Source of the DNA: Hydractinia symbiolongicarpus
Lineage: Eukaryota > Cnidaria > Hydrozoa > Anthoathecata > Hydractiniidae
Assembly (NCBI RefSeq): GCF_029227915.1
Contig: NC_079878.1
Coordinates: forward strand, 23,025,501 to 23,089,500
Length of the DNA stretch: 64,000 bases
Direction: 5' to 3'
Translations under genes and position numbers: made by a program
Part shown: piece after piece, positions 13,894 through 27,800 of the stretch
Numbering within the stretch: position 1 is the first letter of the stretch
Layout of the letters: every line of letters begins with the position of its first letter
The notes under the pieces: model-generated
The model's input: only the letters and a program-made list of their open reading frames with translations
Database searches by the model: none
What the model was told of the DNA's origin: nothing

Positions 13894-14576
13894 AAATTTC
13901 CCGTATTTATTATAGGCCGTTTTATGCAGGTTCTCTGTACAGAGGTCATTGACTGGATTAAAAATAATTACACCTGCTTAAAAAAAAATGCTAGGAAAGA
14001 AGTTACTGAATTGGAAAAATTATCTTTATGCACCGAGAGAGTTTCTTTAAGAATTGTCAAATCAAACTGTCTATTTTACAGAAAGGTGACCGTTTTACTG
14101 CAACTATCATTCCTATAATATTGAACAGGAAAAATATTTAAAATATATATCAGAGTTTGGAGGTTTGAATTTGCTAATAGATATTTTTCACGTGCATCCT
14201 CCTCCCTGCCTCGTGGTCGATTCAGTTTTAGAAATTTTTATAAGCCATCAAGTCTCCAAACATCAAAAACACAGTTCTATACAACGGGCATTCAATTTCA
14301 GTGCAGGGAATGCAATATAACACAGAAAATACGGCTCAACAAGCACGATGTATAATACATACAGTTTTTTATGACTGTTACACGAAGCTTAAAGACTGCG
14401 CCAAAATTTTTATGGCTGACACGAAACACTAACCCTTGAGAAAATTTCTGCAATATAACAGCTTTGTAGTCACGTAAAAGTCCGACGTAACGAATGCACT
14501 AAATACTATCAGGCACTTTAAATTCCTAAAATATTCCTCCAGCATAAGACATATTTGTATTCTGTTCTACCTAGGA

Positions 14577-14665
14577 GGATCCTCCTGAACTTTATCCCCA
14601 GGTCTCTTTTTTCACTTTTTGATATTAAGATGAAAAAGAGCCCTGGGACAAAGTTGGGATCCTTT
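14577..14665. mobile_element. palindromic MITE-like element with GGATCC tips
   Basis: The left arm starts at GGATCCTCCTGAACTTT and continues through CCCCAGG and a T-run. The right arm reads AAAAAGAGCCCTGGG and ends AAAGTTGGGATCC, so the two arms pair over about 30 bp with a few mismatches. The internal CCCCAGG links it to the 12.8, 13.3 and 43.1 kb elements. Confidence 0.6.
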
Positions 14666-16640
14666 TAGGTCCTATAACTGTTGTCGTGGAAACCACGAAA
14701 GGGCAAATGCAACAGTGCATGATGAAGATATGCAACATGTTGCAAATAAATAAGTAAACAAATGTTATTAGTGATGTCGTAAAAGCTATAGCTGGAAACC
14801 ACAAGTCTAATGTGCACTCAAGTTCTGCTAATGTAAGAAAATCACAAACTCGCTCATCCAATTCCAAATCAACAAGCGTATTAAACAAATAACAATAGAA
14901 GTGATCTCGTCCCCAGGATTTATTTCCTTTCTCTAATATGTGACCGATGCGAAAAAAGCAAGTCAAAATCAAAATTGCGTGTGAACACGCAAAATAAAAA
15001 ACTGGATTTCCTTAGCCATTTATTTTTAAACATATTCGGGATCTCCAGAGTATTTTAAACTTGCAAAGCATGCAATTTTGCGATTTACAAATCCAGCTAG
15101 TTAATTACATTGTAAGCCTGCACAGGTTAACTCGAAGAATCTAAGACAAGCAATAGCTATACCTGGATAAGCAAGGCATTACAATCAACACAAAAATTCA
15201 AAATTTTAGTTTGAGAAACTTTATAAATTGGTCTCATAAAACTCTTATGCAGGTCGCTTATTGTAATAGAATTTTTGCTGAGGAGAATTTACTGCTAGAC
15301 TATATGAACACCCGGATTTGTCGATGTTCTTAGAAATGTCGGCACAAGTGGAATAGTCAAAGAATTATATATATTTGTAACGATACAAAAAACCTTTGAT
15401 CCAATTATGTCGAGTGTTCATTACATTAACGCTATTGTCCCATTTAGAAAAGTTTGTATAGATTAATTCGAATAGTTGATATATAATTGAATGCGCGTTC
15501 TGTTTTCCTGCTGGGTGTAAACAACAGAACAGATCTCAGGAAACAAAATAGAGATAAATACATGAAACAAATTGTACAAGTTGGGAGGAAAAGAAAATCG
15601 TTTTGAGTGTGAAAGCGGTATTCGTTTTATGTTTTCACAAAGAATAGAACGAAAGCTTATAAAGTATTATTTGTCATGCTCAATTTATACCTGTTGTTAT
15701 CTTCTCGTCTGTACAGAAATATATTTTTTGCAATTTTTTGGTCTCTTTGTTTTACCGATAACACAATTGTGAGATTTTACTAATAACAATAACTCAAAAA
15801 TATAACAAAAATACTGCACGAGTTTTTCTGCACTACAAAAAAAGTGTATATAAGCAACTCCATTTCTTTCAAAACAGCGTAAGTAGCTGAAGGCAAAATT
15901 CCAGCCTTAAAGGTACTAAGCGTATTATTCAATTTTTGCAAGATTTCAGCTCGAAATTTAAATTTGTGCACTGTTATGTTTTTATCAGAAAAAAAATTCA
16001 TTATTTTAAACAAATGTATTGTAGACTGCTGGTAGTGCGGCAACACCTATAGTCTCCTAATGATTTATTTAAAAAGGTGTTTGTTTTAAAGAAAAACTTT
16101 AAAAGCAACATTACACGCTCCCTTAAAAACTGCTCGATTGCACTGATGTTATTCAATTTTAATACGTTTTATGAAAATCTAGAGCCTTCATTCACAATGA
16201 TTTGTCCTCGCGGAACTCTAAAAAAAAGTTTCATGCGGTACCTGACTTATTAGATTACCCAGGTTTAAGCCACCGTTGCCTAACTTTTTAAGGAATTTTC
16301 AGCCTCACTGTTTGGTAGTTAGTGGTAGCTTAGACTCAAATTCCGGTCTGCTGATAAAAAAGTTATATCGCAGTTTCCAGTTAACATTTATTTAGTGCCA
16401 ACAAAATGCAGCAAACTTGGACTCACATTGCGTGTAAAAGTTTTTCTGGTTTCCTTTTTTATGTATATAGCTTTTTTAAACCTATTTAAAGAAATTGAAA
16501 TAAAAAAGGTTTTTTCTGAAGTGTTCCGATTTCCGAAAGCACTTTTGTATCTAAAAAAGTTGAATTATAAAAACCAATGCGCAAAGAAATCTAGCAGCTT
16601 TAAATTTGACAGCAGATAAGATGGTTGAATTTTCCATAAA
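14666..16640. other. gene-free stretch
   Basis: No gene is supported. A 115-codon minus-strand frame (14625-14972) overlaps the preceding palindromic element and has no recognisable domain or splice context. Other short frames are AT-rich noise. Confidence 0.4.
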
Positions 16641-16649
16641 TTTTTGATT

Positions 16650-16959
16650 GTGCGCCCCGCTGAAAAAAGCGCCCCCGCTTTCTTCCTTTAAGATGTACCT
16701 TTTACATCTTAAACAGGGCGCTTAATAGAATGTAAAAGAGAAAAAAGGCAATGATAAAAGTGAGAGGAAAATCACTGAAAACGTCAACAGCAACGGCGAA
16801 AACAACGCCATTAAAGACGACAACAACAGCAACGACGACCACATAAAAGATCCCGACAAAAACACCACTGACGACGACATCAATTTTCATGTAATACCTA
16901 TCCTCCGGGGTAATATCAACATGACCTATGAATACATGGCTGCAGACCATTTTTCATGA
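16650..16959 (+). repeat. hairpin plus GAC/AAC low-complexity tract
   Basis: A perfect 9-bp stem with a 5-nt loop (TAAGATGTA ... TACATCTTA) lies at about 16690-16712. It is followed by a GAC/AAC-rich low-complexity tract. On the plus strand the tract keeps a 76-codon frame open (16729-16959) rich in Asn, Asp and Lys, with no upstream ATG. The Val-rich minus-strand frame over the same bases is a shadow of the repeat. A real exon is possible but unsupported. Confidence 0.4.
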
Positions 16960-19900
16960 ATTAGTTAACACGACTTTATTTTCTTATAACATGAGTCTAT
17001 TGCTGGTCTAAATTTTAAGCAATGACGAAATTTAAAAACAAAATTCAATCAGTTCACAGGTCAACTCAAATACGATCATATTGAAAGTTGAACGAAATGA
17101 AGTTAATAGGCAACGTAACAATAAGAACCATTCTGGGTCCCTAAGAAAATATTATTAGTTAGAATTTACAGAGTGTATTGCCTCTGAATATCAAATTTTT
17201 GAATTTCTAATTAAAAATAAATATATTTACAGTTTCAGTTTCAAATTACCCAAGCAATTAATATGAATGTGGTACAAAAGCCCAAAACGTCTGCATGGTT
17301 TAACTACTAAATTTGCAGCAACAACATGCTAAATTTTACTTCTATCATCTCCTAATGGAATGCAGAATCTAAATACATGAACAGCACTACCAAATGATTG
17401 TAACTGTTAAATGTTAAGAACATTTAGTTTTAGAAGTGCTAGCAAAAGGGAGATAATATAATGCTTTATTATCTGCCTCCTATCAATTTCACATCCTAAT
17501 CCAACCTGCTGTGAGCTGCACCCCTGCAGATTTCGCTACCTATGGTTTCACATAGCATGATGTATTAATATGTCAATTTATGTAATAGTATGACCGATCA
17601 GCTTTGATCTTTTATTGCAAACAGATTTACAAATGAAAGGTCCCGATAAAAAAATAGGAGATTGACGAGAGATAAACATACTGTCGCCTTCAACTTCCTG
17701 ACAGCTATACACAGGTCCTTAATGTTTAATCGCGCAAATAAAAGTTACTTCCGTACTCTTAATTAAGTTTTGAAAGTGAGATCATACCTCCTGGTGATTA
17801 CAGATTAATAGAAAACTTATTAATCACATTAATAACAATCAACAAAAGTTCACAATGAGAAGCATTTAGACACGATATTATTGATTCAGCTGGCATGTAC
17901 AACGCAATCATAATTGATCGTAATACAAAACGCAGCACTAGCGAAATACACGAAACAAAAACAATAACGAACATCGAAGTGAAAACACCACATAAATTAT
18001 TTTAGTGAGAACTGCCATTTACAATCCTAGTCAAAATGTGTTAAGGTGAATTCCAAAGTTTATCCCCACAAGACTATAGGTGTTCCTTTATTAAATTCGC
18101 CCCTTTTGGACATGTTAAAGCTTACTTGTCAACGTTAAGAGGATACTCAGGACTTAGATTTTTTTGATTAGATCAAAACTCTTTACATGTGCTAATTGTT
18201 GCTGACATCAGCATAATTATTACCGCCCTGATATTTAAGGTCTTCGTGGGCCGCAGCATGGATTATTTCGTTGTGCAGGCGTGCTAGAAATAAGTATATC
18301 TTACACGCTGTTTACTTGCTCTAAGTGTGTACAACGTTTGTTAACCTGCCAGCTGCGAAGTATTGACCATTTGACGCTTTAGATCACATTCAAAAAATGC
18401 CAAATAAACTGTCGTTATCTCAAAAAAAATTTTTTTCCAAGATTGTAATCACGAAGGTAAAATAGCAATATTCGAGAGACACAACCTTTTTCTTTTTCAC
18501 AGGGATGAGATTCCAAACGAGAGCGATGGACAATCAGCACTTTTATAGCATTACACACATCAAAATCCTCTGTAATTGCAATTAAATTTCGTCAGTTTTT
18601 GTCAGGTTTGTGACATTATCCATAGCGCATTAAAGAAAGCCGCATTGCGCTTCATTATCTTTGCTTAAGAAAGTAACAGCGGGGGTGTACTAAAGAAGTT
18701 AACATTAATGCTTTGATTGACAGGTTATTTGATTGACATCTCATCATTCACTATCAGTAACGCGTGTTTGAGAAAACCTCCTTATCCTCATTCAGACTGA
18801 AATTTAATTCCTATTTCTAAAACGAATTATTCGGGATTACATGTTTTACCAGGTTGATATAATATTCAAGGTGTGTCAATACAGACTTGCACCAGTCAGA
18901 TTGCATTGTCGCTATAGGTGATAGATCAGCTTTTGATAAGGAAGAGCATTGCAGACAGTCATCTTATAGATGGAGATAGAAAACAGATAACAAGCACGCG
19001 CTTGGATCTGGAGAAAGCTCAGACAACTATAGTTACAATATGCTTCTTAAATTCATGTGATTTAAATTCACATTTGGTGTTTATACATTTATCATTTCTG
19101 GATTTCTTTACTGGACGGGAAGTGGGTTGGTCTGCTCCATTTCAAGTCCATGGCACACGTTAGTTCTTTGTATGTTTCGTCAATAGATTCTTTTCAGGTC
19201 GCGCTAACAATAAGCACAATAAAACGACGAGAAATTTGGATAGAATTGGTACAGAACTGTCTAGTCACTATAGACGATGATGGAGAGGCAACGTGTTCAA
19301 AAATCCCTCCCACCTTATATCTAGGCTAGACAAAGCATGAGTAAACAACTTTTTAAGGATGAATCAGCGTGTTTTCTGAAAGAGACTGAATTTGAATTTC
19401 CAGGTCAGATAAGTTTCTGCAGTGACAGCACAGGACTACAAATTGCTGTGTCCAGTTACCATTTTTGCAACCACTATTGTTTCCAATCGCCATTGTTTTC
19501 CTATTTTCGCAATGGTAAAACAGGGTTATTTTATAACGTTACGCAAGAGTATTTCTTGATGTTAAAAAGGACTTATGGTATTCTTCCTACATTTCGCGTT
19601 CGGTAGTAGTTTATCAAAAATTATCAATTTTGATATCAGTTGATATTGCAAACATCAATAAAAAATGGATGTTTTCTATTGTACCGTGTCGTTAATCCTC
19701 ATCATTTTCCATTTGTTTTTTATAGTGTGTGTTTTCATAATTAAAAATAAAATAAAACTACCTTCGGATGTTCTGGCAAATTCCTGGGTTAGTACAATTG
19801 CTTAATTTTGGTTTAATGATTTCAGCCGTTATATCACTGTGAACAGGGCGAACAATAAAGTCTTGGTGGCTACAAATTTTGTTTTATCTTCGTTACAGTC

Positions 19901-22900
19901 GTCCGCGTGTTAGAATCTCACGCGTATTTTTCTCTTGGATATAACATACCAATATAAAATATACAAACAACAACAAATATGGTAGACCAAGCTACCACAA
20001 AGGCTCACATCAACCACACAAACAGGAGATAAAACAGACAGGTATCCTTCTCTCAGAAGTACAACTTTCCTAATGTTACTGCTAAAAATGTTAGCAAGGA
20101 TTTTTTTTGCATATTTCCATCATTGGATTTATAAAGCAATTTGAGATAATCTAACTTAGTGATTGTCTTGCAAATAAAACGATGAACAAATCTATTCTGC
20201 GACAGATTTTAGCCAAGTAGAACTAAAAAAAGTAGTGTTGAACCAACCTAGCCACTAAATTAACAATCTAACATTAAGAAGTCATAATCAATTTTTGACT
20301 ATGTAGATGCAATAAAAGATTTGGAAAGATTTTTTGTTTCGGTAAAGTATTAAATCTGCAAAAATATACTAGATCCTTGCATTTTTCTGGAAGTAATCTT
20401 TCCAAATTTTTACCAGTATTCATATGGTCATTTCTTTGTGTTGTCATCACAAAAATCAATGTGTGATTCCATTTTGTCTATACATGAGGTTACAATGAAT
20501 GAATTTAACCATTTTATTTGAAATTATTTTTAAGATTCATTCTGAAATTCTGCCTTTGATTATTTAGGACTCTAAAATATTTTGTCAAAGGGAAAATAGT
20601 TGACCTAGATGTATATTATTATCATGAATAGAACTATATATCGCCGTTAAAATAAGAATATAGGTTAAAAATACATTGGCTAGACCAAGTAGAAGACGCA
20701 AATCGTCCCGTCGTTAAACCACGTCATTAGTTGAGCTCTTTACAGATTGCATAATTTGTTAAAAACGTAAAAATATAAAATCAAACTAAGACATGTTTAA
20801 AATAATTGAGTTACGTCATTGTCAGTTTTAAGGTTCTTTACAACTCTTTTAAAATGCCCTATATTAATATTCATCTTAAATTTTTAGTCTAAAATCCTGT
20901 TCCACAACTATTTTAAAATAGCCACTCAGTTGTAGAGTTTTCTAGGTAGAACGAAGTTAGTTTTGATTTCCTTATGTCGTATTTATGCTGAATAAAAGAC
21001 AATTTGTCAGCAAACACTGCAAAGTGTATGTTTGGGCGACGCGCTTAGTATATTTCATCTTCATTACACTGGAATGTTTTCGAAATTTCATGGGTTGTTG
21101 AAAGATATGTCTGTGTGCAACTTCTAAAGCTACCAAAATTTTTATTGAGCATAGCATACCAAGGTGGTAAGATCTGGGAGCTGCAACCATGAACGCCTGA
21201 TGGAGAGCAACCTTTGGCTGTGTCAAATGACGTCATTCATACTCTTTCTTAAGGATTCCAGGGGAAGTTCACTTCGCCAGTTTGTACTTTCTTGTAAAAG
21301 CGGGTTGCTTAGAAGGCCCTAACAAATCTTTTAGGTTTAACAAATGCAAAGTTTCCCCAAAGTATTTAAAAAAAAAATAAAATAATTTATATATGTGTCA
21401 TTAACTCTGTCTATCACGAAAACCCTCTCCTCTAGAACTTCTTCCTATCTAGAAACGCGCTTTCAAACTTATTTCAAACTCCAACAAACCTTTCTGACAC
21501 TTGCATGCTTTAGAATGCATAAAAAACCTTCTGTACTAGACGAAGTATATAATAGATAGTTTTATTGATTCTGAAAGGTGTTCCTTCCAGTTAAATGTTT
21601 TCATACAAAATAACTACGAGTTTTTGGATTATTTTTTTGTTTTCTGTCTGACAAAAAAATAAAAAATAAAATATAAAGAATAAAATTAAAAAAAAATCTT
21701 TCGTTTACCAGTGTAAAAATTCAAAATGTCGATTCCCATACGAAGCTATGATAAGTATTGCGCCTCTCGGCAATATTTTAAGAGTTGAATAATCTACGAA
21801 ACAAGGCATTCTCTGCAAATTTTTTAGAAGCAGAATTAAATTATTATGGGAGTCAAGGAAAGCGTATTTGAATTTGAAAGTTCTTAAAAAACTGCAAAAC
21901 ATTTGCTTACTTTTGCTGTTCTAGGATCAAGAATTTCCTGCTAACAAAGTAATTTAATTAAAGCGTTAAAGGCTACCCAAATACATGAAGTAGTTTAGCG
22001 TGTCGAGAAAAAAAATTTAGATTCGCTGATTGGATTAATACTTTGTTAGAATTTTATAAATAGACGCGACGAAGCGAATCACATAATCCTAATCCAGCCA
22101 ATCACGCTACTTTATTTCATTGCAACAACACGCCTTAACATGAAATCTACAACATTCACAATAAATTTCCAAATGAAAAAAATGCTAGGTTCCAACCCCC
22201 TGTTTGATTTGTCTCCGTATATGCATAACATTGATAATTTCGGAAGGGATAGAGCTTATATCTACTTAGAGAATATTGATATCAAATTAATAAGTTTATT
22301 TTAACATAGATGAAAAGTAGTTGATCGGGTTTGAGAATTTACAAGAAGAATTTCCAAACAAATTAAGAGTGTCTAATCAGTAATTAAGACGAACTTAATC
22401 GTACAAGTTCCACCATTATTTGTCTGCTCATGCGAAAGGAGCCCTTTTGTTATGCTGTAAAATAAAAATATGGTTGTTTATATATATTTTTTAGCGCGAA
22501 ATGAATGAACAAAGAAAAAAGAAATTCGGATTTGCTTTAATCTACCTAAATAGACTTGTTTAGGAATTTTCTTTTATATTTCGTTTCCATGTTTTCCTTT
22601 TGTTAATAATAGCTGAAATTTTATCTGGTGCATGTATTTTTTATTTTTTCAAAAAAAAAACTTGAAAAGGTAAATTTTTATTCAAAATTAATTATTACGA
22701 ATCGGTGTTTTTTATGTTCATTTGTTTTGAATTTCTTTTGTAATGTGTGCACGATAGCAAAGGTCATTTAGATATTGGAAAGCGGAGTTTTTTTCAGCGG
22801 TTAGCCCAAACAAGCAATGAGTTATCATAGAAACAACGATGGGGGAAAACGTATGCGCTTAACCTATTTGTAGGCCAGCTCTAAAATACGGTTTACTCAA

Positions 22901-24733
22901 TTCCCTGTTACCACAATTTAGATTTAACTGAAGCATTCGGATTTCATCATATTTGTCTTGGATTGTGGATACAAAATATATGTAAATGAAAAATGTTTAC
23001 TTTTGACCGTTTTTTTGTCTTTCTAAAAATATGTCAGTCATAACGGAGAGTTGAACCTTTATTTTGGTACTTAAGAAATGCTTCTACGATACACTTTTTT
23101 ACAAAGAACACCTTTATAAGGAGATTAAAGCTAAAATTTGCCTGAAATAAAAAACTGTTAAGAAACTGTCGAGGCTGAGAACAAAGTCAAAATAAAGATA
23201 ATTTTAGATCAGATTGGATTGGAAGATTTAATATACCCCATTCAATCCAAGCTAGCATGGAAAACGGACGTTAAGCCGAAAATGATGACTACCTATAGAA
23301 CAAAATAATGAGTCAACATCATTCTTACTATTTATAACTAGTCTTATACTTGTGTATGTTGTTAATGTACACGCTTTTTTATAAGAATATACCCTATAAG
23401 AATATTCCAGATAAAATTAGATAAAAAGAAAATCATACGAATATAACCATCTTGGAAATTTTTCTCGCAAAATAAATGGAATATAAGCAAAGAACAGCAT
23501 AAAATTGTATCCTATCATTGTTGTAAAGTTTCTTTTCTCGGTTTTCAATTAAAGTATTTTCCCCACCTAGTTGTCTGTCTGTAAGTTAAAATAGGCAGCT
23601 TAAACAACAGCACTTAGGGTGATTTTTTCATCAGTTTGAATTTTCAGATCTTTTAATCCTAATTGTGCTAAAAATATGCTGGAATTTAACTGGATGACTT
23701 TTGCTTAGAAGTGTAAAATATTCATGTTAAAACGAAAAAATCAACACTAATCTTCTGAATGAAAAAGCGTGTCATCAATCGCTCCACAAATACAACCATT
23801 TTTGTAATTCTCCCAAAGTTTAAACATGCTCTGGAAAGAAAATATAATAAATTGATTTCAGGAACTTTGATACAGAAATAATAGCAAAAAAAGGGAACTA
23901 AGGTTTACACCAAAACAAACTTTTCATAAAAAACCTGTAGTCCACTGTTAATCATGTTCGCTATATTAACTGTATGCAAAATGAAATATTATAAGAGGCA
24001 GGATCGAGCTAGGGAAATCTGGCCTAAGAAAAGAAACTTTGTCAAAACAGTGTTTAGAAAAAACTTTTTAATAAGAGAAAGAAAAAAAGAAAAAACCAAC
24101 AAACAAAAAAACGTCATCGCAAGCAGGAAGCAACAATGAAATGGATAAACAATAGCAATATAGGTTATATAAGGAAAAGATATCAAAAATATGAAAACAT
24201 TTTTTTTTAATTTTAAGGTTTGAAGGTCCTTTTCGCTATTTAGGTTTTTCTTATCATAATTTTTGCGATATTTCAAGGTTCACAGACACTCACAGAAATA
24301 CTTAAATATACAGGAAGGCAATGTAAAAAAAAATACTTAAAAATGACTGTACGAAACATTAAAACCCATTAAAAATTAATTATTTGAAAAGAGTAAGAAG
24401 GACATTTACCATGAAACAATGTGACATTGGCAGAACTGTTAAAAATATTTCTATTTTAATGCTTCCAAGGTTTTTTTCCAGGAAATAGTGGATATTCAAA
24501 GGTTTTCAAGTTCACCTAGTTTCCAAGACACCTACTTTAGTCCGCCAGTAAAATTGTGGAAGATTATTTAACCTCTTTCCTTGACATGACAATCAACTTT
24601 CTTTTTGCCTCAGCATGAAATATATTGGAAGTTTCAGAAAGAAAATCATTTGAATATGTTATTTATATCGACGGATCATACATGGATATATACAGGCAAT
24701 TTCTTAATGTGATTACAAGTCTAACGAATTGAA
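16960..24733. other. gene-free stretch between Otx and STRIP
   Basis: No exon with homology was found in nearly 8 kb. It contains two adjacent TAATCC hexamers at 22084-22095, with GGATTA nearby at about 22034. These are consensus sites for K50 homeodomains such as Otx, so an enhancer is conceivable. The block at about 22018-22110 also has partly inverted flanks (GATTCGCTGATTGGATTA and GAAGCGAATCAC), so it may instead be an old transposon relic. Confidence 0.35.
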
Positions 24734-24739
24734 TTTATT
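24734..24739 (-). terminator. candidate polyadenylation signal of STRIP
   Basis: AATAAA on the minus strand lies 84 bases beyond the STRIP stop codon. It is the nearest canonical signal downstream of the gene. Confidence 0.5.
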
Positions 24740-24822
24740 GTCGTTTCTCACGACATACCACACTTATTTCCGCAAGTGGGTAGCTATTGGTAAGCATTTA
24801 ATATTCTCTAAATCCACACAAA

Positions 24823-27800
24823 TCAACTTTCATCGAGGTAATTTTCATCTATAAGCTCGTCCCAGTCCACATTTGTATTGAAAACTTCTCGATCTAGCCA
24901 CTTGCTACTGTCCTTTAGAAACTGCTCACTAAATCGAATCTTTTGACTTAACACGCTGTGAAGATCATTATCAACGGGTTGTAGATCGCTGGGATAATGC
25001 GTGCCATTTGATTCATAATGATGATAGTTAAACAAATCGACGTTATGGCGTATTGCACATTCTTCAGTTTGGAAATCCCACGGACGAGCATCAACGTCTA
25101 CAAAAACAGCAAAAGAAAACCTTCAAAACAACGCAGAGAAAGGGAAACAAATTTAGTTTCTAAATGAAAAAAAATCATACCATTTGCGAAAGCCCAGTCA
25201 TCGTTTAGTCGGTGTCTGATTTTATGATATATCAAGGACATGATTCTCATGTTACTTTTTCTCCAATTTCGACCTAAGTATTTGATCTGCGTCTTCAAAA
25301 GCTATGTAAAAACAGAAGACTACTATGCAGAAAGTATAGAGATAACAACATCTTTTACTATAGGAGCGGACACCTGTTCAAAGTAAACGGCACAAGTACA
25401 AATGTATGCCACTGCCATTGGCTGGATGGCATAAAGAAAGACGAAAAGAGGAATCGAGCGTTGCTGGTTAGATTACCTTTAGTACATACATCTGTAAATT
25501 TTCTTCTCGAATCTTTAAAGCTCGTTTTAGAATGGGAGCAGATTTGAATACAACTAACATCTGTAAATAAGTGTAAGAATAATTAATAAAGCTGCAACAA
25601 CAACAACAATAACGATGACAACAACAACGACAACAATCACGACGATGACAACAGTAATAAAATCAAACACGAAAACAAAAACAACAACAGAGACAACACC
25701 AACGACGGCGATGACAAAAACAACAATAAAATCAATCACAACGACGACAACAACAACCACAACCAATGAATACTACCATCACCACAACAATAACAAGAAA
25801 AGCAATAACAAACCATAGTCCGTGAGTATTTCCACTTTGTCAATTTTTGCAGTATCCTTAACAAGTTTATGCAAGAAAATAGATTTCGCCAACAAAAGTA
25901 CGACGCGTTCTCAGCGGCCTCCTAAAATTAAATTAAAACTAAGTGAATATGGCGTAACTGTTCCGTCAGACATCATATTTAGAGAGAATTGGTAATCAAC
26001 TTTGTAAAAACTTTTGAATAAGGAACTTACCAAACTTTCAGCAGTTATTTCCGATCGCTCTTCTAAAACACATGTCGGAAAATCTAACTGCGGAATACTA
26101 GAAAGAAAAAAAATATTGCATCTAGTATCGACGCCTCAAGAAAAAGGCAACAACATAAAAAAACGATGAAGTAAAACTCACCTGTTTTTCGCCGCTACAT
26201 AAGCTGAGATGTTCTGGTTGAAAAACTTCAGCACCAGTGGAATACAATTTGCAAAAACCAGATGCTGACTAACAAATTCAAACTGAAATAATAATAAAAA
26301 TATAAATCAGAAGATGTTTTGTACCAGGGAGATGGACTTATTCACCCTATATTCTTTTTATCACAATTTCTTTAGTTGTCTATGGCATCAAGCAACATAA
26401 AACAAACAAAAAATAAACAAACAAACAAACAAAGCGAAACACACAAACCTGATAGATATGGTTAACTTTCAAATGCTTTAGCAACAACAGAATCAATGCT
26501 GAAATTGATTTAACCATGATTTCCTAGGGATAGATAATCATAAAACCATTCAAAATGCAAGGTCTAAAAAATAGCTCACTGTTACTTCCTGCAGGAGTGG
26601 GGGAGTAAGTAACATTACAATACTTACCTTGTGGCGGTTCACATCTATACCAAGTTGCATGGATTGAAGAACAGTTGTACTAAATGTAGAACGTCTTTGC
26701 AGAAACAATTTTTGAAATGTATTCATGCGAAAAACCGAGAAAAAAGATATGCAAACTTTTATAGTGAGTAACCATGATGAACAACTGGCAAATTATTCAT
26801 GAAAAAGATGTAGTTCAACTGTGAGTGATTTAAGAGGTCAAAAAAATCATCTGTAAAGCCTAAAACCCGGTACAATACTATTGAACAAATGTTGGTCGTA
26901 CTGCATCCTAAAACTTGTGAAAACAACGCTTGCAAATAAAATATACATTAAAACTCACGGCATTTCTGGTGGCAACACATCCGTGAGAATATTGATAGAT
27001 TCTGTTTTTGCTTTCGCAGTTGGAGCTGATGCGAGCAACATTTTTAGAAGTGCAATCTAAACAATGAAGAAATAGAAAAATTAATAAATATAAATAAATA
27101 AATATAAACAATCAAAAATGTTAATATTAAAGAAAGAATGATACAATATTATATTTAAAGTTTCTGAGTGTTGTTATGCCTCTGGTATGGCCTCATTAAA
27201 AATAAACCTTAACAATGACAACGCCCTTTAAAATATTTTCTATACCATATACTGTGGCAAATTTGGTAATAATGACTTGTATAAAACTTCGGAATTAGTC
27301 TCTGGAAGTTCGTGAATACCCTGCAAAAAAACAATTTTAACATACAACCAATATAGTTTGAACAATATAGGTAAGAAAGCAAGAAATAAAATCACTCGAG
27401 CATAAACGCAGTACAGTATCATAATCTATGTAATTATAGGTAAAGGATGTCAAAAATAGAGCACATTGCATTTCCTTATACCTTACTAAATGGACGATCA
27501 GCATGTTCCTCTTCTTGTTTGATCTGAACTTCAGATAGCGACGTATACACATGCTAAAAGACAATATTACATTTCATCAAACGACGTACATGGGTTAAAG
27601 TTGTTTCAGCTTATCTAAAAGAGTGAAGCCCGATTGACATGCACATTAACAAAAAAGTGGTAAAAAAGTCATTTTATAACACAATTCTGCCGAATAAATT
27701 TTTTGATTTAGTCACTTTTTGTCGACCAATTTCTAAATCGCAAATTACTACAAGTTTGATTTTTCAATGCTTAATTTCTTTTAATAACAACTACAGGAGA

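Noticed and set aside
14625-14972. 115-codon minus-strand gene
   Set aside because: It begins outside and runs into a palindromic element, with no domain and no splice or UTR context.
25554-25818. Val-rich and Thr-rich proteins in a STRIP intron
   Set aside because: Both are translations of an ACA/ACG trinucleotide tract lying between confirmed STRIP exons.
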